From Rosa chinensis (lineage: Eukaryota; Streptophyta; Magnoliopsida; Rosales; Rosaceae): 64,000 bases of DNA. Shown here one piece after another: positions 35,950 to 47,527 of this stretch. Every line of letters starts with the position of its first letter. Position 1 is the stretch's first letter. The notes under the pieces were generated by a model. It searched no databases. It had not been told where the DNA came from and was given only the letters and a program-made list of their open reading frames with translations. A program made the translations under genes and the position numbers. Location: assembly GCF_002994745.2 (NCBI RefSeq), contig NC_037093.1:11574400-11638399 (forward strand), written 5' to 3'.

Positions 35950-37520
35950 ATAGCATCTATTCCATTATATCTATTCACATCATTCTATCTTAACCAAATT
36001 CCAAACCTTTTGGTTCTAATTCAACCAAACACCCTATTACCCAAAAGTTTACTATCATTATCACTTCAATATCTATCATGTTGTAGGCTTAATCACCACT
36101 CCAAAACTCATCATTTTCATGTTTCCCACCCACAATAAAGAAAGCTAGCTTCTCTTCTATTTTCCTTTGGCCATATTTTTCTACTCTACTCTTTTTAATC
36201 ATTACTTCTATTACTTCCCTCTTTCTACTCCATCTTTTCCATATTTTTCCACCACTATCATCATCACTTCTACTATCATACTCCACCTCCATACTACCAC
36301 TATCTTCATTACGTCCACTATCATACTATTCTCTTCTCTATATAAGAATTCATTCATTACACTCTAAACCATCACCCACACTTAGCCATTACATCCTTTT
36401 CTTTCTCTATTCTCTACACAATCCACTACCATCTCCTCCACGAAATCTCCATCTTCACCATTCCATTTTCCAACCACATCCCTACTCATAATATCTTACA
36501 TATACTAAGCTTCATCATCATCATCTCAAGTCTTGAAAAATGAGTTCAAGGAAGAAACTAGAGTACAAGAGGAGCCACCACATCATCTTCCATGACAAAG
36601 TTTCCATATCAACCACTTCATGATCCTTCACTTGTGATTATCCCTAGTCATTTCTAAACTCTATTCTTTGATAGCCTAATGTTTTCCATTATATTGATGC
36701 TAGTTTATATAGTTATGTGCGAGTAGTCTATTGTTGGGGCTAGGGTTGAAAGCCCTGGCCAAACTTGTAATGAATTGATGTTTGAATCTTATTTGATGCA
36801 ATATCCATAATCATCTTCACATGCTAAATCAAGAAGTGAATGCTTGTATTTGAATCTAGCTAATTTGAATACTTTGCATTTGTCATTACATGAACAATGT
36901 TTAGAGAGTAACTAGCTTTGAACATTAACAGCATGAAAGCATACTAGGTGTGTATGTGAGGGTAGTGAGTTAAAATCACCTACCCTAAGATTGGTTTGCT
37001 GAATTGCTTGATTATTTAAACTCAAATCTTTATGCATCTAGGAGCAAGAAATTAATACTTGTCCGGTAATATAACTTGTTATTGGGTAGTTAATTTTACA
37101 CTTATCCTGTGGAAATTGATAAAATCAAAGGAGTTTAGGCCTTAGTAGTCTTATTCAGATGCTAAGAGGGTAATTGGATACTTGAAATTGCATTACTTAT
37201 AGTTTGAACATCAATGCATGCAAGAGAGGCTATGGTGAACAACCTCAAACTCTAACTTCCATCTATTTTTTCACATCTAGTTTAACATATCTTAGTTTAC
37301 ATTTCAAGTTTCATTTTCTATTAATTTGATCCGAAACCATTTCCAAAGCCAAAAATCAAACCACTACACCATCTTGCATATATTCACCATAAACTTTGGT
37401 TCACTTGTGAGCCCTTGTTTATGACTTGTACATTTGCATATTCATATAGCACCTCTAGATTTTCCTTAGCTAGAGTGAGATTTTCCAATCTCTTAGGTAC
37501 AATATCCCCTACTCATAATC
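35950..37520. other. Intergenic; possible decayed LTR, no gene
   Basis: No domain is recognisable. A plus-strand TATA-like motif CTATATAAG lies near 36339, and the following DNA up to about 37560 resembles a long plant retrotransposon LTR in composition. No paired copy or target duplication is visible in this window. Confidence 0.35.
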
Positions 37521-37547
37521 CCTACACTATAACTTGACTCTTATACT

Positions 37548-38319
37548 TGAGGGTGACTATTTGGCTAACACTAGGTTCTGAGTTGGTGGAACGAAACCCT
37601 TCTCCTCTCTTGGTGCCAACATTGATAGTTAGCGATGTGCTCCAACCACTGGCTGCTCCGTCCGCCACCCGGATGGCGTCGTCTGTCCTTCTGACGGTCT
37701 TGTCTACCACTCTAACAGCCCCATCCAGTTCTCCGACAGTGGAGTCTGTCTTTCCCCTTTTATTTTCTCTGTTTTCTCCTTCCCTCTTTTGGATCTGGTC
37801 TCATCCTTCATCTATGAAAGCTCTAAATCAAACTTGGCAGGCTTCCTCGAAGCTTCTTGTTTCCATCCTTGGATCGTCGCCCTTGGGTGTTTTCCTGAGG
37901 TTGAATCTCTCTGCTGTAGTTCATGCATTGTGATGCACTTTGTGAAATGGAGGTGTACACAGCAACATCTTTAGTGCATGCATCGACACTTCTGTCCAAT
38001 TCCTTGGTGCTCTCCGATGGTTTCTTTGTTGTTTGCTTCGCATCAGTGCTTTTCAATGTCGTTCTTTGCTTGGTTGGAGTTGGTATCTCAGATCGGGATC
38101 AATTTTTGGTCATCAGACTGCAGTGGTGGCATGACCGGTGGTGATGGCGACTAGTGGCGCTATCTTCTTTAGATTACTGTAGGTTTAGTTAGGCCAGTTT
38201 TTGGGCTTTTCTGTATAGTTGTTTTGTTTGGACCTGGACCTACTTTTGGGCTAGTTCTCTTGTATTTCCTGCCTTTTTGAGTGTTTAATGAAATCTCATT
38301 ATGACAAAAAAAAAAAAAA
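37548..38319 (+). mobile_element. Retroposon-like segment ending in poly-A
   Basis: A G/C-richer segment ends with a polyadenylation-like AATGAAATCTC and an A14 tail at 38306-38319. It resembles the two other A-tailed elements in the window (789-1724 and 59975-61004) in composition and ending. The left boundary is approximate and no convincing target duplication was found. Confidence 0.5.
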
Positions 38320-38737
38320 CATAATTCCCATTAAAAAGAATTCTAAAAAATCAACAATTTTGATTTTTTCTATCTGGACTATCAAATTGACGATGTGCAC
38401 ATTTTTCAGAAAAATTCTTAAATAAGGTAAACGTACTAGCCACGTGGTACGCTCGGCCAATCATATCTCTCTATTTTTTAATTGAATTCCAAAACTACCA
38501 ATGTTTAATTATAATGAAATATCCAAAACACTCTCCTTCATAGATAATAATTGGCTGGATGACACGCCTGCTCTACACAAGAATCTCTCCATTTTTTTAA
38601 GTAAGATATATGAATCTCGAGTTAGACACATGTCATCTTGCATAGCTCGCCAGAACGTCTTTGGACTGGAAGCAACATATTCTAAAGTAGTAGGATACAT
38701 AAATTTTGTTCGAGTCGGAAGGATTGGGAGCAACCCA

Positions 38738-39060
38738 AATCTCCAATCAGGCCATTCAAATTCTTCCTCTTGCCAACTCTCCACACGATTCGTCTCTGCT
38801 TCTATTTCCTCCCTTCTTCTAATCCATTTCACCACCTTCTTTATTACTCTAGCTTTACTCTTCACTCCTTCCCCTCTATATCTAGCCGAATTTGAAACTC
38901 CAACACCAACACCAACCCCAATGCCAAGTTGCCACCGGAACTCCGGCAGACATTGCTTGAGTTCCATCCGCAATGGGTCAAAAAGCCTCCAACCGCCCGG
39001 GATGCCCGCCGCCTTATAACCAGTCCTTCTTAAGAACGAACTTCGATTTCCGAAACAGAA
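38738..39060 (-). pseudogene. UGT relic, C-terminal fragment
   Basis: On the minus strand decayed but ordered UGT pieces are visible: an RLF-CGWN-like stretch (LFDPLRMELKQCL where THCGWNSILEGV is expected), then LGIGVGVGVGV. The region after that is a degraded form of the C-terminal helix. Frame breaks and gaps are many. It is followed by the same TATA-containing module found beside the other copies. It is comparable in decay to the relic at 9850-10165. Confidence 0.7.
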
Positions 39061-39507
39061 ACTGAACGGTAAGCCTTTACCCAATAAACTAGTTGAAAGA
39101 GTTTGGATATAAAACAATGTACGTGTTGGGTACTAGGCTTGATGTTTTCTATGGGATATAGAGTTTGTTTTTTGTCTGCTACGGTTCTTACATCAAGAAA
39201 TTTTTTTATAACAAAATCTCTGGGAAATACTAGTTGTTCTTATTTCAATTGACATTATATATATTGCTCACTTTGTTGCTGTTGTCTTTTGGTGAAATTT
39301 ACTTTGGCATTGATACCTCTTGTTCGTCAGCATTGGATTAGGACTTTATTGGTCTACTAGATATATCGAATGTTGTATCACAAGGATTTCTCTGTTTCGA
39401 TTTGTTTGAACTTTTACAAAATACATGTAGGTCTGCCATTAAGTTTGATTAGTAGTAGATGAAACCTTTCCTTCTTAATGCGAAAAACTGTGGCTGCTTC
39501 AAGAGAT

Positions 39508-40903
39508 TCAAGATTGAAGGGACCTCAAATCTTCAATAAGAGTAGCTAATTGGGAGAATGAGGAACCACCTTCTTCAACTGCCCTCCTTGCCATATCTCT
39601 GAGCGCAGAAACTTTGCTTCTCATTTCCTCTTTTTTATCACTCACCATTATGTCATCCCTCTTCACACTGGCTTTACTCTTCAGACTGTCATCCTCAAAT
39701 GTAGCCCACTTTTGAACACCAACAGAAACCCCAATTCCAAGTATCTGAGTCACCAACTTCTCATTGTAAAACTGCTCTGCAGACACCGGCCACGTTATCA
39801 TTGGTAGACCAGCAGAGACTCCTTCAAGGATAGAGTTCCACCTGCAATGCATGAGAAGGGCCCCAACTGTTTCATGTTCAAGAATCAGTAGTTGGGGAGC
39901 CCAACCTCTTATAATCACTCCCTTACCTTGCATTCTCTGCTCAAACTGTTCAGGCAACCACTTATTTTCATCATTCTTTTCTTTCTTCACCACCCAAACG
40001 AATTGCTGCTGAGAAGCCCCAAGACCCAAGGCAATTTCTACCAGCTGACAATCACTGAAATTGATCACACTTCCAACATATATACACAACCGAATTGGTT
40101 TTCTTAGAATTAAGCCAATTTAAGTATTCATGTACTTCATCAACAGAGCCTTCCCTTCCCCTCTCTGATTTATCTTTTTCTGCCTTGTTGTATAGAGAAG
40201 CTGGGCCAATGTGCCATGACTTCCTGCCAAACACCATCCTGTAATGATCTACATACTCTGATTCAAGTTCATAGAAGATGTTAACCAAAATCCCATAGCT
40301 CCTTTCCTCTACGTCTCTTGATGCTTTGACCAATTTGATGAGTCCTGTCTCACCATTTAGATTAAGAAACGATGGTAGTTGGTATCAGATGAAACCTTCA
40401 GATGAAACCTTCACGTGAGGTTGGTACAGCATCACACTCATTGAAGCACACAGGGGAAAAAAACCAGTTCCATGAAAGATGAGACCTGGGATCCCAAACT
40501 TGGCAGCAACAACTGTTGCCCAATGAAATAAGTCTGCTACGAGACAGTTGGGGTGATATTGCTCTAAAATCTGCTCCACCTGGTGTTGAGCCAGAGTGAT
40601 AGCTTTGAAGAACTTTTCCTTCATTTCTTGGGTAGTAGCCAAGTGAGTACTTTCTATTCCTGCAGGCAAACCAACTTCAGCAGATGGAAACTTGATGACA
40701 ACAGGTTCAATTTCAAAACCTAAATGTTTGCTTGTTTGGATTTGTTTGGAGAAGCCTGGTGCATTGAGAAGGGTGGTTATTATGGTTGATTTTACACCAC
40801 ATGAAGCAAATACTTTTGCTATGTCTAGGAGGGGCAAAATGTGGCCCTGAGCCATAAAAGGAAGGAAGAAAATGTGAAGCTGATGATGCGTTTTGGTTTC
40901 TAT
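39508..40903 (-). pseudogene. UGT73-like glycosyltransferase, multiply broken (array copy 4)
   Basis: The homologous start codon has changed from ATG to ATA (IETKTHHQ), with no in-frame ATG just upstream. The N-terminal frame is otherwise good through MAQGHILP and LVAD. About 55 bases encoding the SESFVIPNLPDE region are missing near 40390, with a small direct duplication there and an immediate TGA. A 2-base deletion near 40075 shifts the frame after VVYIC. The donor box has MHCRWNS in place of THCGWNS. A further deletion removes the AIEKAVTE helix near 39650. The remaining C-terminus is conserved. With this many lesions it is a clear pseudogene, older than copies 2 and 3. Confidence 0.92.
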
Positions 40904-40915
40904 GGAGAGTTGCAA

Positions 40916-42044
40916 GATTGTAGCTGTTCTGCAAAGAAAACACTACGATGATGGTGAAGAAGTAGAAGTGGAAAGAAGGAGTTAAAACATTTAAAAATTG
41001 GATGCTTATTAAGGTAGCGATTTCCCTGGTGAAAACCAAAACATTGGAAGATATATAGACTTGGCTGGCAAGACCATGTTGTTGCATACGAACTGTACCA
41101 AGTTCGGACTGCAATAGTTCATTGTAAAATATGAAGATTATTAAGTAACTGATACGCATAGAATATTAAGGCAAGACAAGTCGGCAGGTTCTTCTTTGAT
41201 TATGATTACTGCAAATGTTGACATGAAAGATATACATATTTACACACACACACACAACACTACTTTTGTATCGAATGGATTTTGACTCCATCTGACATAG
41301 GAATATCATTACTTTTGTTGTTAAGATGTTACACTACTTCACCTAGTACAACTCGTGTGCTTTAAGTAGCTACTTCACATCTTATTCTGTGTTTAGATTG
41401 TTTTGATGGAACCTTTGATGTGTATAGATTAGACTACATTATTTCATGGATTATTTTTTGTTTCTGTTGTGTACTGGTTTTTGTCCAGGAAATTTCAAAA
41501 ATGGGAGACTGGTATCATAGGCATTTTGTAATTGAAAATTTCTAATAGTCACTACACCTGTTAGAAAGATCAAACGTGATTTTAAGTCTAGTTGGAGTTT
41601 ATGCATCTATATCATTTGAAATTTAAAATGTAACAAGAACAGTAAATCTATTATTGTGACAATTTAAAATTGCATTATTGCAAACTCTCTTTTGCTATTA
41701 TTGGAAATAAAAAAGCATTCACAGTTGAGGAGTTTGAATTTGAAAGTGATAAAAATGTTTTTTTTTTAAATGTGTGCGACTGTGTGAGAGGTGGAGAGTT
41801 CAGTAAAACTTTTATTCTAATTCTATTTGCATTTCTCTTCAGACTCTGTGGAGTGACCCGCTGTACATAAAGATTCATAGCTCTTCGCTGACACCCTTCT
41901 AGCAATCTGACATCTACAGAAATGACTTTGAGAATGAGGACTCCAATAATGAAACCAGAAAGTTGCTTTTTTCAATTGTTTTGGAGAAGAAGGCCATGTT
42001 TTGAGAGTGGAAATAATGGTTGTATTGATCTATTTGGAAGCAAA
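40916..42044. other. UGT spacer, includes conserved block E
   Basis: No gene. It contains the upstream region of copy 4, an (AC)n tract near 41244-41257, and a shortened copy of the conserved spacer block at about 41845-41945. Confidence 0.65.
41845..41945. repeat. Conserved spacer block, copy E (short)
   Basis: It shares the CTCTGTGGAGTGA start and the AGCTCTTCGCTGA region with blocks A-D, then diverges. It is the most decayed copy of the block, next to the most decayed full-length UGT pseudogene. Confidence 0.55.
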
Positions 42045-42134
42045 TTATTTAGTGATGGCTAGTGTTAGCATCATATGACCATGATCCATATAAGTGAAGA
42101 ACAAAATGTGAGATTGTCTGGTTTTGCTTTCCAT
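42045..42134 (-). pseudogene. UGT relic, N-terminal 30 codons
   Basis: MESKTRQSHILFFTYMDHGHMM followed by LTLAITK is a diverged version of the METK...MAHGHTLP...IDIAK start of the array genes, including the catalytic-His motif DHGH. A stop follows after about 30 codons. A TATA-like TTATATACCAAC lies on the minus strand at about 42197-42208, roughly 65 bp upstream. This links the TATA-containing spacer module to a once complete UGT whose body has been deleted. Confidence 0.7.
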
Positions 42135-42196
42135 GTCGCTTCTGAAAGATTTGTGATGATGGAGAAGGGATTGAACCGGTAAGGCTTGACTCAACA

Positions 42197-42208
42197 GTTG
42201 GTATATAA
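42197..42208 (-). promoter_or_regulatory. Relic TATA box shared by UGT spacers
   Basis: TTATATACCAAC on the minus strand is upstream of the relic start codon at 42134. Matching motifs occur near 12780, 15993, 39100 and 52822 in the equivalent spacers, where no coding sequence follows. Confidence 0.5.
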
Positions 42209-42644
42209 TAGAATGTGTAGGCTTGCTCTTTCCTATGGGGTACAGTTGTTCAATCAATCAATTTTTAGCATAACTATGAAACACACAAGCCTTTTTTTTT
42301 TTTTTTGGCTAAGCACACAACCTTCTGATTCGTAAGGTGATTACATCAGTGAATTTTCAAATAAAAGCTTTAGCATATAGGGACTTTTTAGTACATTAGC
42401 TGGCATTGTGTTGCTTACACTTATTGCCACATCTTTTAGTGTTTATTCGACACTTGCATGCATTCATATAGTAGTGTGTATCATCATTGCATTAATGTCT
42501 CCTGTTCTTCAGCATTGCTTTAGGACTCCTGTAGACTCTCTAGTTAACAAATGCTGAAACACCATAATTTTTCTTTTGCAAATTATTGGAACTTTTACAA
42601 ATTTATATGTAGGTCTGCCAACAATTTAAGTTAGTAGTAAATTG

Positions 42645-42832
42645 TGTTTTATAGAGAGAATTCGGGAGGAAATTGAGATGCTTTCACCGATAATAGGAGC
42701 CTCTATATATAGAGGATTACAAGTACAATATCTTTTGAGTACAAGTAGGAATTTGCTAACCCTACTACAGCCAAGCTAAGTAATCCTAAACCTATTTGGA
42801 CTAGGCACACAATGTCTTGATTTCCTGCAACA
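42645..42832. mobile_element. Possible solo LTR or TRIM, about 190 bp
   Basis: This TG...CA-bounded segment interrupts the downstream flank that is continuous in the other UGT copies. It contains CCTCTATATATAGAGGATTAC, similar in layout to the TATA region of the copia LTR at 45224-45416. No target duplication was found. Confidence 0.45.
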
Positions 42833-42877
42833 GATAGAAATGCTGAAAATGTTGGCAATTTAGCTGCATCAAGAGAA

Positions 42878-44329
42878 TCAAGACACGAGGAACCACAACT
42901 CTCCAATTAGAGCAGTTAAATCAGAGTGCGATGAACCACCTTCTGCAACCGCCCTCCTTGCCATCTGTCCAAGCGCAAGCACTTTGCTTCTCATTTCTTC
43001 TTGTTCATTACCCACCATGAATTCAGTCACAGCCTTCTCTATAGCCTCCCTCTTCACATTGGCTTCTCTCTGCACACTATCATCCTCCCACTTTTGAGCA
43101 CCAATGGCAATCCCAATGCCAAGTATCTGAGTCACCAACTTCTCATTGAAAAACTGGTCTGCAGACACTGGCCAGGTGATCATTGGAACCCCAGAAGACA
43201 CCCCTTCAAGGATTGAGTTCCACCCACAATGAGTGACAAAGACCCCAACTGCTTCATTTTGAAGAATCAGTAGTTGGGGAGCCCAACCTCTTATAACCAG
43301 TCCCTTACCCTCATTTCTCTGCTTAAATCCTTCAGGTAACCACTCTTCTTTATCATTATTTTCTTTATTCACAACCCAAATGAATTGCTGCTGAGAAGCC
43401 TCAAGACCGAAGGCAATTTCTATGAGCTGACAATCACTGAATTTGGTCATACTTCCAAAACATATATAAACAACCGAATTGGGTTTCTTGGAATTAAGCC
43501 AGTTCAAGCACTCATGTACTTCATCAACTGAACCTTCCCTTCCCCTCTCTGATTTATCTTTTTCTACCTTGTTGCATAAAGAGACTGGGCCGATATGCCA
43601 TGACTTCTTCCCCAACACCTTCCTATAGTGATCTGCATAATCAGGTTCAAGTTCATAGTAGCTGTTTACAATAATCCCGTAGCTCCTTTCCTCAGCTTCT
43701 CTGGATGCTTTGATTAGCTTGATGAGTTCTGTCTTACCATTTCGAGTAAGAAAAGGTGCTAGCTGGTTTCTTGTCATAATTATCTCATCTGGGAGACTAG
43801 GAATAACAAAAGATTCTGAATCTGATGAAACCTTCATGTGAGGTTGGTACAGCATTACACTCTTTAGACTACACAAGGCAAAAAAACCAGCTCCATGAAA
43901 GACGAACCTTGGGATCCCAAACTTTGCAGCAACATTTGTAGCCCAATGAAATAAAAAGTCTGCAACAAGGCAATGAGGATGATGTTGGTCTAGAATTTTC
44001 TCTACCTGTTGTTCAAACAGAGTGATTGCTTTTAAGAACTTTTCCCTCATCTCGTCTGTCTTCTCCAATTTAGTACTTTCACTTCCTTCAGGCAACCCAA
44101 CTTCAGCGGATGGGAATTTGATGACAACAACTTCAATTTCAAAACCGAAACCTTTGCTAGTTTGGATTGCTTTGGAGATGATTGGTGCATTGGCAGGGGT
44201 GGTTACTATGGTGCATTTTACACCGCGTGAAGCAAATAGTTTGGCAATGTCTATCATGGGTAAAGTGTGGCCTTGAGCCATAAATGGAAGGAAGAAAATA
44301 TGAAGATGCGGATGAGGTTTGGTTTCCAT
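42878..44329 (-). CDS. UDP-glycosyltransferase, UGT73-like (array copy 5, intact)
   Basis: This is an intronless 483-residue enzyme. The frame is open 11 codons further upstream, but the start at 44329 (METKPHPH) matches the other copies and lies about 65 bp after the TATA-like box. The catalytic His is H21 in MAQGHTLP and Asp D124 in LVAD. The donor box spans W349-Q392 with THCGWNS and TWPVSADQ intact. Compared with copy 1, the acceptor-side N-terminal half differs most (for example GSESTKLEKTDEMRE), while the donor half is nearly constant. This is the usual pattern when duplicated UGTs diverge in acceptor. The C-terminus is slightly different (GELWFLVS). A short LTR-like insertion lies about 50 bp downstream of the stop. 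Confidence 0.93.
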   Translation of the reverse strand: METKPHPHLHIFFLPFMAQGHTLPMIDIAKLFASRGVKCTIVTTPANAPIISKAIQTSKGFGFEIEVVVIKFPSAEVGLPEGSESTKLEKTDEMREKFLKAITLFEQQVEKILDQHHPHCLVADFLFHWATNVAAKFGIPRFVFHGAGFFALCSLKSVMLYQPHMKVSSDSESFVIPSLPDEIIMTRNQLAPFLTRNGKTELIKLIKASREAEERSYGIIVNSYYELEPDYADHYRKVLGKKSWHIGPVSLCNKVEKDKSERGREGSVDEVHECLNWLNSKKPNSVVYICFGSMTKFSDCQLIEIAFGLEASQQQFIWVVNKENNDKEEWLPEGFKQRNEGKGLVIRGWAPQLLILQNEAVGVFVTHCGWNSILEGVSSGVPMITWPVSADQFFNEKLVTQILGIGIAIGAQKWEDDSVQREANVKREAIEKAVTEFMVGNEQEEMRSKVLALGQMARRAVAEGGSSHSDLTALIGELWFLVS

Positions 44330-44392
44330 TGCAAGATAGTAGCTGTTCTGTACAGAAAACACAATGATTACGGAGTTGAAATGAAAATGTGA

Positions 44393-44400
44393 GCTTATAA
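44393..44400 (-). promoter_or_regulatory. TATA-like box, UGT copy 5
   Basis: TTATAAGC on the minus strand, about 65 bp upstream of the start codon, is the same motif and spacing as in copies 2 and 3. Confidence 0.45.
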
Positions 44401-45223
44401 CCTGGAAAGACGTCCCTAGCTAAGAAGAAAATTGCTGGGCAGAGACTTGGTAAGACTGGCGTTGTCGGGTAGAACTAACTCAGATTTGGCTGCAATAGAT
44501 TATTGGATTAGATGAAGATTATTGAGTGATTCTTAAGCATAAATCACATCTTAAGGTTTTGTCTTGGTTTAAATATTCACTCACTGTACACATTATAGAT
44601 AGATATATATAATATTTCTGCATTCAATGGCTTTTGACTCAATATGTGTGACAGTGATATTTTTATAATCGACATGTTGCATGCTTCACATGTACTGTCA
44701 TGTGCTTTAAGCTACTTGAGTCATACCTGTTGTGTAGGAGTTTTTGTCCAGAAATTTGGTAAATTGGGAGATTGTTATTGTACGCATTTTGTAAATGGAA
44801 TTTTTCTTCTTCTTTATTTTTTTATTTTATTTTTTTTTTAGAGAATTAGCAAACTTATTTGGAAGAAAAGTAGTAGAGTTCAGCCAGAAATAATTTTTTT
44901 CCAACAACAGCAATCACAACAGTTAAAAGATTGCAAACTATCTTACCCTAAATTGGAAAAAGCATCACACATCTTAAAACTTGAAAGTGATACGTATTTT
45001 TGGGGATTCATTACATATTTCAATTTTAATTCTGTTCATTTATCCTCAGGCTTTGTGGAGTGAGCCAGGGATATGATAAAGATCCAAAGCTCTTCCTTCA
45101 TGATTATTGCAGTCATCTTCATCTGATTCAGGTCTATTGGGTGTCCCAGGTATTTGCTAAGTTCAATGAGTGACCCTTGCATGTATTGTTGTCCATGAAA
45201 AGATAAAGAGAAAATGCTGGTTT
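44401..45223. other. UGT spacer up to the copia insertion
   Basis: No gene. It contains the upstream region of copy 5 and the conserved spacer block (45045-45223), which is cut by the copia element and resumes at 52643. Confidence 0.65.
45045..45223. repeat. Conserved spacer block, copy C (split by copia)
   Basis: It matches blocks A, B and D up to the ATGAAAAGAT landmark and beyond. The continuation (TTATTTCTTCCAAACTAT) is found on the far side of the retrotransposon at 52650-52672. Confidence 0.75.
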
Positions 45224-45416
45224 TGTAAAAGTAAAATGGAGATTGGAATGGTCTACTCATTTCATTCATAACCCCTTTATATAGGGATAGGATTACAACA
45301 GAAATATTAATTACATTGATGATACTAAATGCTGATTGAGCTGTGATTTGTAATTGCTTGATTCCCTCTTCGTCTGTTTCTTTGACGAAGGCACATAATG
45401 TGCTTTTCCTTTAACA
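45224..45416 (-). repeat. Copia 3' LTR
   Basis: 193 bp, identical to the other LTR except at 45300. In the element's direction it begins TGTTAAAGG and ends TTTTACA. It contains a TATATAGG-like promoter core. Confidence 0.95.
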
Positions 45417-45425
45417 CTCCCCCTT
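45417..45425 (-). other. Polypurine tract of the copia element
   Basis: AAGGGGGAG on the minus strand, directly before the 3' LTR, is the expected primer site for plus-strand DNA synthesis. Confidence 0.8.
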
Positions 45426-45613
45426 GTGCCAAGTCAAAGACGAAATGGTGCATGAGTTGTTGCCTCACTAAAAACCTTGCCAAGTAACAATAAAAACCCT
45501 GTGGGACAAAAATAAAACTTGGTCGAAGGAAAAGAGCACAACGCACCTTCTACATTTGAGAATGACATGTGTGTGTTAGACTCCTCCTGACGTCTACACC
45601 TCCCCCTGAAACT

Positions 45614-47346
45614 TTACATTAATCTAGGGAGCTTGGAAAGTCTTTGCATTCCTATGCTTTTCACATGTTTCTCAAATGTGTCCTTAGGCAATGATTTGGT
45701 GAACAAATCTGTCACATTCTCCTCAGACTTTACTTGATTCATTTGAATCTTGAGGAGAGTCTGTTGTTGCTGATTGTAGGACAACTTTGGCGATATGTGT
45801 TTTGTGTTATCACCCTTAATATAACCTAGCTTCATCTGTTCGATGCAAGCTGCATTGTGTTCGTAAATGCAAGTAGGCTCTTCAGTGGTAGAACTCAAAC
45901 CACTAGTCCCTCGAATATGTGCAATGATAGTTCTTAACCATACACACTCAAGAACCGCCTCATGTAGAACAATGATCTCTGAGTGGTTCGAGGAGGTAGC
46001 CACAAAGGTTTGCTTGGTTGATCTCCAAGATATCGCCGTGTTTCCATTGGTAAATACATAACCAGTTTGGGAACGATATGTGGGTCAGATACGTATCCAG
46101 CATCAGCAAAACCGACCAAAACGTCATTTGGCGTTTTAGTGTAGTGAGTGGCGTTTTCGCCATCAACATTTCCTTTAGGGATTGCAGTTCCATCTGCGGT
46201 CCCTCTTGTCTCTCTGTAGGGAAAGAACAGTCCCAAGTCAATGGTTCCCTTTAGGTATCGAAAATGTTCTTGATACCATTCCAGTGACACTGCGTTGGCG
46301 CTGAGCTAAATCTAGCTAACAAGTTCACTGAGAATACAATGTCTGGTCGAGTAAACTGGACTAAGTACAACAATGCGCCTATTGCACTTAGATAGGGAAT
46401 TTCAGCTCCCAACACTTGTTCGTCATCTTCCTTTGGACGAAATGGATCTTTCCTTGCATCCAAACTTCGACCGATCATGGGAGTGCTAGCAGGATGTGCT
46501 TTGTCCATGTTATATCGCCTGACTTTTGGACATATGCAGACTGGTGGATTAATATTCCACAAACTCGGTGTTCTAGTTCAAGACTTAGATAGAATCGAGT
46601 TTTCCCAAGATCCTTCATCTCAAATTCGGATTTCAAGTAGCTCGCGGTTTCTCTTATTTCATCAAGAGTACCAGTTATGACATATACTACTACAATTTGC
46701 AAATCTGGAACTTGTTTTCTTTATGAATACGCAGGGGCATAATTCATCGTTCTTATATCCCTTCCCAATCAAGTAGTCACTTAGACGGGTATACCACATT
46801 CGTCTGGATTGTTTCAATCCGTAAAGTGAGCGTTTCAACTTAATTGCAAACGCACTCTGTGGTTTAGAGTCACTTGACTTGGGTAATGTAAGGCCATTAG
46901 GCACTTTTCATATATATCTATGAATCTAGATCCCCATAGAGATATGCAGTAACCACATCTATGAGCTGCATTTCCAGTCCTTTGGAAACTACTAAGCTAA
47001 CTAAGTAGCGGAACTTTATAACGTCCATTACGGGAGAGTATGTCTCCTCGTAGTCAATTCCAGGGCGTTGTGAGAAACCTTGCGCCACAAGGCGAGCCTT
47101 GTACCTCAGGACTTCATTCTTCTGATTACGCTTTCTGACAAAGACTCATTTATGTCCTACAGGCTTTACAGTTGGTGAGGTTAGCACTACCAGACCAAAT
47201 ACCTGTCTCTTTGTCAGAGAATCTAATTCTGCCTGGATTGTTTCTTTCCATTTAGGCCAATCTGCTCTTTGTTGACTTTTTTCAACAGAGCGTGGTTCGA
47301 TATCATCGTGCTCTATGATTCCTTGAGCAACAATATATATCATCAA
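45614..47346 (-). pseudogene. Copia reverse transcriptase/RNase H, broken
   Basis: The reverse transcriptase region reads in several frames: the WKETIQAELDSL start, RSLYGLKQSRRMW, then VVYVITGTLDEI, and HPASTPMIGRSL. The expected YVDD catalytic motif is absent: the sequence passes from YV directly into ITGT, so a short in-frame deletion has removed both active-site aspartates. RNase H follows (FADAGYVSDPH, HNAACIEQMKLGYIKGD, VTDLFTKSLPKD) and ends at 45614 before the polypurine tract. Multiple frameshifts separate the pieces. Confidence 0.88.
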
Positions 47347-47527
47347 TGTGTATGGAAGATCTTTCTATCAACTCATACGTACTCTCGTAATCCTTTGAGA
47401 TTTCTTTGTTCTCTGGAATCATTTCAAACATCGGAGCGTCCTCCAGTATTGATTCATGGACATAACTATAATCAGAGACAATCTCATGAGAGGGATTCTA
47501 TACATTGATGATTGGTTTGTGCCTTAC

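Noticed and set aside
37513..38330. Target duplication for the retroposon ending at 38319
   Set aside because: CATAATCCC upstream and CATAATTCCC downstream are similar but differ by an indel and are too short to trust.
38509..39117. 202-codon minus-strand open frame as a gene
   Set aside because: The frame merely spans the decayed UGT relic and unrelated DNA. Its amino acids match UGT only in short shifted pieces.
42645..42832. Solo LTR with target duplication
   Set aside because: The insertion itself is likely, from comparison with the other spacers, but I found no flanking direct repeat. It is listed as a low-confidence feature only.
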